NCBI GenBank assembly: GCA_030019105.1 | Contig: JASEGY010000236.1 | Location: 1-5,923 of the forward strand | Length of the DNA: 5,923 nt | Reading direction: 5' to 3' | Source of the DNA: a bacterium | GTDB taxonomy: Bacteria; UBA9089; JASEGY01 | In this document: positions 1 to 5,490 of the stretch, in pieces | Layout of the letters: the number at the start of each line of letters is the position of its first letter | How positions within the stretch are numbered: the stretch's first letter is position 1 | Translations under genes and position numbers: made by a program | Notes under the pieces: model-generated | Told to the model about the DNA's origin: nothing | What the model saw: only the letters and a program-made list of their open reading frames with translations | Databases searched by the model: none

Positions 1-206
1 ACTACAACACCCAATTCGGTCAAGCACTATTGGCCGAAACGATGGACAAGGCCGAAGATACGATCCTCCCGTATCTCCTCAATAGCTCAAGTAAAAGCTT
101 GACAACATTCAAGAATTTGTTATACTTGAAAAAGCTAAGGTGGCCAGTGGCGTTACCGATAGAGAAAGCAGAGCCGTTAGAAAAAGGGTGGAACCATTAT
201 GAATAA
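1..206 (+). CDS. C-terminal end of an unidentified protein (5' truncated by window edge)
   Basis: Reading from base 3, one frame stays open for 67 codons and stops with TAA at 204-206. The other two forward frames close before base 110. The visible tail runs from YNTQFGQALLAETMDKAEDT near the edge to EKGWNHYE at the end. It is mixed helical and basic, with no motif or membrane segment I recognise. Its stop lies inside the start of the downstream kinase gene (ATGAATAA, 8-base overlap), which suggests translational coupling in one operon. Because the neighbour is an LPS kinase, an LPS-core or glycosyltransferase role is possible, but that is inferred from context only. Confidence 0.6.
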   Translation, partial: YNTQFGQALLAETMDKAEDTILPYLLNSSSKSLTTFKNLLYLKKLRWPVALPIEKAEPLEKGWNHYE

Positions 207-975
207 AATCTTAAGTTCGTTTATAAAAATCAGAATCGACAATAAAATTCTATATATTCGAAAAGATGCAGCTTCTGAATTAATGAATAAGGGTATTACA
301 AATTTAGAAGAACTTATCAAAAATTCCACGGATAAAAAGATATTCCAGGGAAGAGGTGAAACTATATCCCTTCCAATTAAGGAAGGTGGAAATGGTTCCC
401 GTATGGTGATAAGACATTATCACCATGGGGGAATCCTTAGAAAACTTACCGGAGATATATATCCCGGAATAAATTCCAGGCCTTTTAATGAATTAGTAGT
501 GAGTGAATTAGCAAGAAGGAAAGGAGTGAATACCCCTGAGGTGCTGGCTATTATTATAAAAACATATTGGGGGTTTTTTTACAGAGCGGATATTATCACA
601 AAAGAGGTGGAAAATAGTATTAATGCTTATGATTACTTTAAATCTCTTAATTCCGCAAATAGGGGGAATACGGTATCCAGGATCAAGATTATTAAAGAGA
701 TGGCAGACGCCATAAAGAAGATGCACGATGTTGGAATTTATCATCGGGATTTAAATTTTAAAAATATTTTAATTCAGCAGATAGAAGGCAGGATAAATAT
801 TTTTATTTTGGATTTAGATAGAGGGTATATTAAAGAAAATTTATCTAATCGAAAGAGAAAAAGAAATTTATTGCGTTTAAATCGTTCGGTTGATAAACTG
901 GGAAAAGATAGTCCCTTAGTATTAAAGAGAGATAAATTAGTTTTTTTTGAACAATATTATCGCCTCGGGTCTTAG
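199..975 (+). CDS. Lipopolysaccharide core kinase, Kdo/WaaP (KdkA-like) family
   Basis: A 258-aa protein kinase-like enzyme, predicted to phosphorylate Kdo or heptose of the LPS inner core with ATP at the cytoplasmic face. The N-terminal half carries MVIRHYHHGG (residues 69-78), then a Y and NSRPFNE (about 92-98), resembling the KdkA pattern LRHYxRGG...R...E. The catalytic loop is YHRDLNFKNIL (181-191; H182, D184, N189), followed by the metal-binding segment ILDLDRG (203-209), where LDLD replaces the usual DFG. The basic tail NRKRKRNLLRLNRSVDKL (217-234) fits the family. Length is typical, and I see no signal peptide or membrane helix. The start is supported by GGGTGG at 186-191, 7 bases upstream, and by the 8-base overlap with the previous gene. 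The gene is visibly more AT-rich than the transporter beside it, common in LPS loci and compatible with transfer. Family assignment is firm. Kdo versus heptose specificity is not settled. Confidence 0.85.
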   Translation: MNKILSSFIKIRIDNKILYIRKDAASELMNKGITNLEELIKNSTDKKIFQGRGETISLPIKEGGNGSRMVIRHYHHGGILRKLTGDIYPGINSRPFNELVVSELARRKGVNTPEVLAIIIKTYWGFFYRADIITKEVENSINAYDYFKSLNSANRGNTVSRIKIIKEMADAIKKMHDVGIYHRDLNFKNILIQQIEGRINIFILDLDRGYIKENLSNRKRKRNLLRLNRSVDKLGKDSPLVLKRDKLVFFEQYYRLGS

Positions 976-1024
976 TTTCTGGTTTCGGGTATGGGTTGCA
1001 ACTCGAAACTTTAAACTCGAAACT
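974..1024. repeat. Palindrome built of 7-mers, between convergent genes; possible bidirectional terminator
   Basis: The left arm is three tandem 7-mers: gtttctg (975-981), gtttcgg (982-988) and gtatggg (989-995). The right arm is actcgaa, actttaa, actcgaa and act (1001-1024), which is gtttcga-type in reverse complement. The stem is imperfect with a short loop (ttgca). It begins on the kinase stop codon (973-975) and ends about 100 bases before the stop of the opposing transporter gene, so it could end transcription from both sides. No clean U-run follows, so the terminator role is inference. The arm design matches the palindromes at 5261-5378 and 5767-5847. Confidence 0.6.
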
Positions 1025-1123
1025 GCTCAGCCCTCATTTGGAACACAGATTGCACGTATCGCCCCGGTTTTGGGATAGACATTAAGCCACCACCAATTTC
1101 CGGCGCTCACGATTGAACTCATC

Positions 1124-3559
1124 TCATCTTTCCCGCTCCTCTGCTCCCGCGCCTCTATTCTCTCTCCATTGTAGAAGTGCAGGTAGGATCAAAAGGGCCG
1201 AGATTAAGGTGGAGCCTATACCCAGCAGGGCCAGGGAACCCATGGAATTAAGGCCGCGATATTTAGCCAGTAAAAGGGCGGAAAAGCCGATCATAGTCGT
1301 CAGAGAGGCAGCCGTAACAGCCCGGCCGGTTCGTATTACACTTAACATAATAGAGCCGGCCCCTTCTTCCATGTACCGGTGGTAAATGTGAACACCGGAA
1401 TCCACTCCGATGCCAAGGATCATTGGCAGGACAATAAGGTTCATAAAATTTAACTTAAGGCCCAGAAGGTTCATCAGGCCGAGCATAAAGACAATGCCGG
1501 TCAAGAGGGGACTTAAGGTAAGTAAGGCCGCCGTAAGATTCCTAAAATCAAGCCAGAGGACAAGGAGAACGACCAGCAGGGTCAGGGCAAAGGCCCGGGT
1601 TCCGTCCCGCTTAATCATATCCATCATATCGGAGAAAATAATGGCCTTGCCGGTTGAGGTTGCTTCTCGACCATCTTCAAGCTTGATTGACCTGACGGCC
1701 CCGGCAAAGTGCCTGGCATTTAACTTATTCCAGAGATTGGTCTTAGGGTAAATATAAGATAGATACCCTTTGCTCGCCGGGTCCAGACCAAGGTATTCCC
1801 GGCTAATGATAACCGGAAGCTCCTTTGCCCCTATCTGAGTTACCTCAACCTTCTCTCTAAGATCATTGACAAATTCCAAATCTTTGTCATCTAATAAATC
1901 CAGTCGATCGTCTTCCAGGGTATGCCCGATGTCCTTAATTAACTTAAGCCGTTCCACCTGCTTAGGCGGAATAAAAGGGGCCAGAGAGCTGAAGTGGTCG
2001 ATCAGATTGGCCTTGTTCTTTTTTAACCCGGCTACCTTTTTCTCAAGGAGCCTGATTTCCTCTAAGGTGTCCGAGTAAGCAGCAGAGGGATGGAGGGAGA
2101 TGTTAAAGCGATCCATGATCTTATCGGCCAGCAAGATAGAGGGGCCGCCTTCCACCTCCAGGTTTCTGGAGTTATAATCAAAACCGGTCTGCATAGCCGG
2201 ATAACCAAGACCAATGAGGGCAAGTGTCCCTACGATCAGGACCAAAGGATAGAGCTTAAACCGGGGAGAAAAAGACCGTGGGGTAAATATCCGTCTGGCT
2301 GAATTGACGCTTGTATCTTTAAGTCCTATCTTGCCTTTCACCTTTTCAGTTGCGATAATCAAGGCAGGCAGAAAAAAATACATCGAGATAAAGGCAAAGA
2401 TGATACCCAGGCCGGCGATGACCCCAAATTGAGAAAACCCCTTGAAATCGGTGATGGTCAGGGCAAAAAAGGCACAAGCGGTAGTAATGGCCGAAGTTAA
2501 AGAGGCTTCCCCTGTTTCAGCCACGCCAATACGGATGCACTCATGCAGATCGTGTCCGGAAGCCCTTTCCTCCAGAAAGCGTGAGACAAAATGAATCCCG
2601 AAATCAATCCCCAGCCCCATCAGGATGGACATCAAAAAGGCGGTAATTAGATTCAATTCGCCTATGGCCAGATACGCCGCGCCGAAGGTGAAACTCAAGC
2701 TGACAAGTAAAGACATGCCCAATAAGAAGGTAAGCATTAAATTGCGAAGGAGAAAGAGGAGAGAGAGGATAATTCCGCAAAGGGCAAGGACCGAGGTGAG
2801 ATTGAGATCATCAATGATGGCTAATTTTCCCTCCAGAGATATCATATAATCACCGGAGAGTCCTACCTTGACTCCAGGTCCGAATCGAGCCGGATTGACT
2901 TCGTTAATAACCTTTCTTACCTGTTCCGCTAATTTTTTGGTCGAAGTGTGATCAGTTACCGGAACAATGGGCTTGGTAAGCAAGACAATCATCCGGTGGT
3001 CTTTACTCTCAAAATAGCCGTCTGAAGCGCTTTGAAGGTCCAGCTTGGTTTCATACTTTTCTACTAAATCATCAAAGGTTATTTCATCGCTTTCCCCGGT
3101 TAAAGGTATATAAAAAGGGTTAGCCTCCCGGCCATTAAGCTCTATCTTTCTGGTCAGCCTCCGGTTAATCTCCCGAAGGTCCTCTTCTTCCACATAGAGA
3201 AGGGCATGGCGCTTAAAGAATTCCGTTACTTCCGGGCCGTATCGATAGGTAACGTATCCTATGCCGGGCAGGGTTTCAAGTCTTGAGGCAATTTCGTCTG
3301 CCAGGGGCCTGACCTTAGTGGTGTCATCTGCTTCAATCACCACGATAAGATAACCCATCCCCCCGGCCATTTTAGTTATGCGTTTGGCGTCCTGCACACT
3401 TCTGAGGTTAACCGGAAGGAGATCAATGTAATCTGTTTTGAGAGGCAGGTGTTTAATGAGGTAGATATTGATCCCGGTTAATATAATGGTCAGGAAGAGG
3501 ATATAGAGGTAGTATCGACAAATAACCCTGGCTAAAATGGAAAGAACTTTACTTCTCAT
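1124..3559 (-). CDS. RND/MMPL-family lipid transporter, HpnN-like
   Basis: An 811-aa inner-membrane protein of the RND superfamily (MMPL branch), most like the hopanoid-associated exporter HpnN, expected to use the proton gradient to move lipids toward the outer membrane. The typical duplicated plan is visible. TM1 is at about 16-37, followed by a periplasmic domain to about 253. Five helices follow (about 254-405), with GLGIDFGIH at 315-323. Next come TM7 (about 438-456), a second periplasmic domain, and five more helices (about 656-797), with LGIGVDSGVH at 715-724. The paired G-x-D-x-G-x-H motifs in TM4 and TM10 are the family's proton-relay signature. An in-frame ATG 30 bases upstream (3589) would give 821 aa. 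I prefer 3559 because AAGGA sits 5 bases before it and the overlap with the upstream gene's stop falls to 11 bases. Pairing with the MlaC-like gene supports HpnN over other MMPL proteins. No hopanoid synthesis gene is visible, so the actual lipid is unknown. Confidence 0.88.
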   Translation of the reverse strand: MRSKVLSILARVICRYYLYILFLTIILTGINIYLIKHLPLKTDYIDLLPVNLRSVQDAKRITKMAGGMGYLIVVIEADDTTKVRPLADEIASRLETLPGIGYVTYRYGPEVTEFFKRHALLYVEEEDLREINRRLTRKIELNGREANPFYIPLTGESDEITFDDLVEKYETKLDLQSASDGYFESKDHRMIVLLTKPIVPVTDHTSTKKLAEQVRKVINEVNPARFGPGVKVGLSGDYMISLEGKLAIIDDLNLTSVLALCGIILSLLFLLRNLMLTFLLGMSLLVSLSFTFGAAYLAIGELNLITAFLMSILMGLGIDFGIHFVSRFLEERASGHDLHECIRIGVAETGEASLTSAITTACAFFALTITDFKGFSQFGVIAGLGIIFAFISMYFFLPALIIATEKVKGKIGLKDTSVNSARRIFTPRSFSPRFKLYPLVLIVGTLALIGLGYPAMQTGFDYNSRNLEVEGGPSILLADKIMDRFNISLHPSAAYSDTLEEIRLLEKKVAGLKKNKANLIDHFSSLAPFIPPKQVERLKLIKDIGHTLEDDRLDLLDDKDLEFVNDLREKVEVTQIGAKELPVIISREYLGLDPASKGYLSYIYPKTNLWNKLNARHFAGAVRSIKLEDGREATSTGKAIIFSDMMDMIKRDGTRAFALTLLVVLLVLWLDFRNLTAALLTLSPLLTGIVFMLGLMNLLGLKLNFMNLIVLPMILGIGVDSGVHIYHRYMEEGAGSIMLSVIRTGRAVTAASLTTMIGFSALLLAKYRGLNSMGSLALLGIGSTLISALLILPALLQWRENRGAGAEERER

Positions 3560-4577
3560 CCGAATCCTTCTTGTCTTTATCCTGGACATGTATCTTATGC
3601 AGGTCCTTTATTACCCGGATGAGATCGTCAAATGTCCTCTTTTTTAAAAATTCATCATATTGCTTTTGGTAGTCATCAACGAGACTTGCGTTATCGATAA
3701 GGATATCGTAAGCCTTCCAGCCGTCATTATACCGGGTAAGTCGATAGTCAATATGGATCTCCCGTTGGTTCTTGTAGATGATCGTAGTGGGCACAGTTGC
3801 CCCCTCATCCGCTACCAGCGCCTGCCCATAGGTGATTTCAATATCTTTAAAGTACCTTTGTGCGCCACTAATAGAGAAGGCCGCCAGAACCTCGGTGTAA
3901 TATTTCAAATATTCTTTTCTTTGCTTCTCTGATGCCCCTTTCCAATATTTACCTAAGGAGAGACGGCATTGTTTTTCAGGGTCCATGAAGCTCAGAAAAC
4001 GATCGTGGTCTTTAAGTCGAATAGTCGCAATCAGCTTCCTGATGGTTGTCGTGGGATCGTCTATTGATTTCAGATTGCGGATTGCAGATTGCGGAGAGGT
4101 GTCGGGCGCAGAAGTATCAGGTGTAACTGAAACAAGGGTGGTGTCTGTTACTGTGGTGTCAGCCGTAGTAGAAGACATTATGCGGAATGCGGAATGCGGA
4201 ACTGTATCAGATGTAACAGGTTGTGGGGATGTGTCAGGCATGGTGGTATCTGCCGCGATGGTATCCGCGGTCGTGGTGTCAGCCACGACGGTGACTGAAG
4301 TAGTGCAATACCAGATTGCGGATTGCGGATTGCGGATTGCGGATTGGGTATCCGCTATTTTGACACAGGTTGTTCCGTTTGGAAGATTGATCAGTTCTCC
4401 TTTAGAGGATGATCCCACTTTCAATGGATCCGATTGCAGATTGCTGATGGCGGGAACAGAAATCCGAAATCCGAAATCCGAAATCGGAAATGGAGAGGCA
4501 CTCCATCCCCTTTCAGCGGCTAAAATCGAACTAAGCATACAAGCGATTACACCTAAGGTCTTACATTTTTTGTTCAT
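3549..4577 (-). CDS. MlaC/HpnM-family periplasmic lipid-binding protein with a repeat-expanded linker
   Basis: 342 aa. Residues 1 to about 27 form a signal peptide (basic MNKKCK, then LGVIACMLSSILA). Residues about 173-328 form an MlaC/Ttg2D/HpnM domain: IRKLIATIRLKD, RLSLGKYWKGAS, KEYLKYYTEVLA, then DYRLTRYNDGWKAYDILIDN (277-296), ASLVDDYQKQYDEF and a FDDLIRVIKDL end. The family binds phospholipid or a related lipid in the periplasm and passes it to or from a membrane partner, here probably the RND protein encoded just downstream. A good Shine-Dalgarno (AAGGAG, 4587-4592) lies 9 bases before the ATG. The oddity is residues about 28-172: MlaC proteins normally go straight from signal peptide to domain at about 200 aa. 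Here the extra stretch contains peptides written by tandem 7-mers (ISDFGFRI; QSAIRNPQSAI; PHSAFRIM; QSAIRNLKSI) and a Thr/Asp linker with repeated ADTT/PDTS. HpnM is the likeliest match because of the HpnN-like neighbour. Confidence 0.82.
   Translation of the reverse strand: MNKKCKTLGVIACMLSSILAAERGWSASPFPISDFGFRISVPAISNLQSDPLKVGSSSKGELINLPNGTTCVKIADTQSAIRNPQSAIWYCTTSVTVVADTTTADTIAADTTMPDTSPQPVTSDTVPHSAFRIMSSTTADTTVTDTTLVSVTPDTSAPDTSPQSAIRNLKSIDDPTTTIRKLIATIRLKDHDRFLSFMDPEKQCRLSLGKYWKGASEKQRKEYLKYYTEVLAAFSISGAQRYFKDIEITYGQALVADEGATVPTTIIYKNQREIHIDYRLTRYNDGWKAYDILIDNASLVDDYQKQYDEFLKKRTFDDLIRVIKDLHKIHVQDKDKKDSDEK
4073..4093. repeat. Tandem 7-mer tract (gattgcg x3), coding
   Basis: Three consecutive units, gattgcg, gattgca and gattgcg, lie inside the MlaC-like gene. 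On the coding strand they write QSAIRN (residues about 162-168). This is the tract closest to the folded domain. Confidence 0.85.
4181..4201. repeat. Tandem 7-mer tract (tgcggaa x3), coding
   Basis: Three identical copies of tgcggaa inside the linker of the MlaC-like gene, read as HSAFRI in the protein (about 128-133). The unit is a rotation of ggaatgc and resembles the ggattgc tracts on either side. Confidence 0.85.
4314..4346. repeat. Tandem 7-mer tract (gattgcg x4 plus partial), coding
   Basis: Four perfect gattgcg units followed by gattg. This is the longest perfect tract in the gene and encodes the QSAIRNPQSAI segment (residues 78-88). It is 33 bases long and is in inverted orientation to the 33-base gaaatcc tract at 4459-4491 (ggattgc against ggattTc, one mismatch per unit), so the two could pair across a 112-base loop. 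A gain or loss of one unit would shift the reading frame. Confidence 0.88.
4432..4445. repeat. Short tandem 7-mer pair (gattgca, gattgct), coding
   Basis: Two adjacent 7-mers of the same type as the gattgcg tracts. On the coding strand they give SNLQS (residues about 45-49). This looks like a decayed copy. Confidence 0.6.
4459..4491. repeat. Tandem 7-mer tract (gaaatcc x4), coding
   Basis: Three gaaatcc units, then gaaatcg and gaaat, just downstream of the signal peptide codons. The coding strand reads ISDFGFRI (residues about 32-39). On the opposite strand the unit is ggatttc, one base from the ggattgc of the other tracts and inverted relative to them. Confidence 0.85.
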
Positions 4578-4586
4578 TGTCTAACA

Positions 4587-4592
4587 CTCCTT
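4587..4592 (-). promoter_or_regulatory. Ribosome binding site of the MlaC-like gene
   Basis: AAGGAG on the minus strand, 9 bases before the ATG at 4577. It supports the annotated start and hence the signal peptide. Confidence 0.7.
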
Positions 4593-4750
4593 CTTTAGAA
4601 ATTGGTGAGTTGATTAGTGAGCAGAACTGGAGGTGGATTTTTCAATGGCACTTCACTGAAGAGCTATTGCTGCCTTGAGCGCTCCCTGGACAGCCTTCCA
4701 ATCCCGGTTAGATAGACACCCCAAGTGTCCAACTATGTCACGGCGATCTA

Positions 4751-4758
4751 TCGTAATC
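4751..4758. repeat. 8-bp target-site duplication, left copy
   Basis: tcgtaatc, identical to 5130-5137. It lies directly outside the gtaactac terminal repeat of the 371-bp element. Collapsing the two copies restores the toxin codons for LITIDRR. Confidence 0.88.
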
Positions 4759-4833
4759 GTAACTACTCAGCCACGAATGAACACGAATATACACGAATAA
4801 AAACCAACACCTAAACTTAGCCGATGAGGCGAA

Positions 4834-4920
4834 TAGAACACGGATTGTACGGATGAGACGGATAGACACGGATAATAAAAATCAGTGAAAATCCGTTGAA
4901 TCCGTGTCATCCGTGTTCTA
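4834..4920. repeat. Nested palindrome B (acacggat-type repeats)
   Basis: Exact 12-bp ends tagaacacggat (4834-4845) and atccgtgttcta (4909-4920). The arms continue as imperfect repeats of acggat on the left and atccgt on the right. It lies wholly inside the 371-bp element and looks like a later insertion or a composite module. I see no clear target-site duplication around it. Confidence 0.75.
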
Positions 4921-4926
4921 TAGTGG

Positions 4927-5064
4927 TTAAGAAAAAGATTTTGGGGTTGGCTATCCTTTGAAGTTCAGGCTTTAGCCTTTCATAACTAATGAAATCCTAA
5001 AGGATTAACTCCGAAAGCTACATAGCCTATCTTGAATTCGCTTACCCCAAAATATTTATCTTAA
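4927..5064. repeat. Nested palindrome C (138 bp, ttttggggt ends)
   Basis: The outer 21-bp arms (4927-4947 and 5044-5064) match at 19 of 21 positions as inverted repeats, each containing ttttggggt or its complement. The arms continue with gaps to a centre at about 4994-5005 (atcctaaaggat, itself palindromic). It could fold into one long hairpin. It follows palindrome B after only six bases. Confidence 0.75.
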
Positions 5065-5129
5065 GAGCTATATAAAAATTCGTGATAATTCGTGTTCATT
5101 CGTGGTTAATAAGGAGGCTGTGTAGTTAC

Positions 5130-5137
5130 TCGTAATC
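5130..5137. repeat. 8-bp target-site duplication, right copy
   Basis: tcgtaatc, the partner of 4751-4758, directly outside the right terminal repeat of the 371-bp element. Confidence 0.88.
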
Positions 5138-5248
5138 AAATAAGCCCGGAAGGCGCTTTGACGATGTAATCCTGCCAATTGATCTTGTAAGATATGATCA
5201 CTATCAGTAAAGGAGGCCGTGATATTGCCGGTAATTAAACCAAGTATA

Positions 5249-5260
5249 ACATCCGGACGT
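5249..5260. repeat. 12-bp target-site duplication, left copy
   Basis: acatccggacgt, identical to 5379-5390. It abuts the left terminal repeat of the 118-bp element and encodes part of the toxin RPDV motif on the minus strand. Confidence 0.9.
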
Positions 5261-5378
5261 ATCCTCTTCAAATCTATTGGTGTATCTGGTTGTAAGTTGT
5301 AGGTTGTAAGTTAACCGGCACACCAGCGAACCTACAACTTATAACTTACAACAGATACCCATTAAATTTGAAGAGGAT
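5261..5378. mobile_element. 118-bp palindromic (MITE-like) insertion element
   Basis: Terminal inverted repeats atcctcttcaaat (5261-5273) and atttgaagaggat (5366-5378) are perfect over 13 bp and sit exactly against 12-bp direct repeats. The pairing continues inward with few gaps, so almost the whole element can fold into a hairpin with a loop at about 5313-5329. The inner arms are three tandem 7-mers each: gttgtaa, gttgtag, gttgtaa (5289-5309), and in reverse complement gttgtaa, gttataa, gttgtag (5332-5352). It has no coding capacity. Insertion splits the toxin at its RPDV motif and brings in a stop codon and a frameshift. A 12-bp duplication fits IS families that make long duplications, such as parts of IS4, but that is only suggestive. 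Confidence 0.85.
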
Positions 5379-5390
5379 ACATCCGGACGT
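5379..5390. repeat. 12-bp target-site duplication, right copy
   Basis: acatccggacgt, the partner of 5249-5260, directly outside the right terminal repeat of the 118-bp element. Confidence 0.9.
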
Positions 5391-5490
5391 TGTGTATGAT
5401 AAGTAGTAGTTGAGAGTACCACTGCTGGTCGACGTTTAACCACTACTGCTCCAGGGAAGTCTACCACTACTACACTGCCAGGCTGGGGAG

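Larger units (their letters stand above)
4759..5129. mobile_element. 371-bp non-autonomous palindromic (MITE-like) element with nested palindromes
   Basis: The ends are gtaactac (4759-4766) and gtagttac (5122-5129), an exact 8-bp inverted pair, bounded by 8-bp direct repeats. Inside is a second arm pair containing an exact 18-bp inverted match (4771-4788 and 5088-5105), built from repeated cacgaat. Between those arms lie two separate palindromes in tandem (4834-4920 and 4927-5064). I find no credible protein or transposase, so movement would need an enzyme supplied elsewhere. An 8-bp duplication is produced by several IS families and does not identify one. Confidence 0.8.

Noticed and set aside
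1113..2849. Several forward open frames across the transporter gene
   Set aside because: They lie antisense to a clear RND protein, have basic low-complexity translations, and lack ribosome sites or recognisable motifs.
4073..4491. Repeat array resembling a CRISPR
   Set aside because: The units are 7 bases in direct tandem, with no regular spacers of 25-40 bases and no cas gene.
4594..4660. A sigma-70-like promoter for the MlaC-like operon (TTGAAA upstream)
   Set aside because: No -10 hexamer lies at acceptable spacing, so it is not supportable by eye.
5068..5271. A 67-codon minus-strand frame starting MKRIRPDV as an independent small gene
   Set aside because: Its first codons come from the 118-bp insertion, its middle is residues 42-84 of the split MazF toxin, and its tail is read from the 371-bp insertion. 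It has no convincing ribosome site.
4759..5378. Self-splicing introns or inteins in the toxin gene
   Set aside because: The elements are short and palindromic, with flanking direct repeats typical of transposition. No intron core, endonuclease or intein motif is present.
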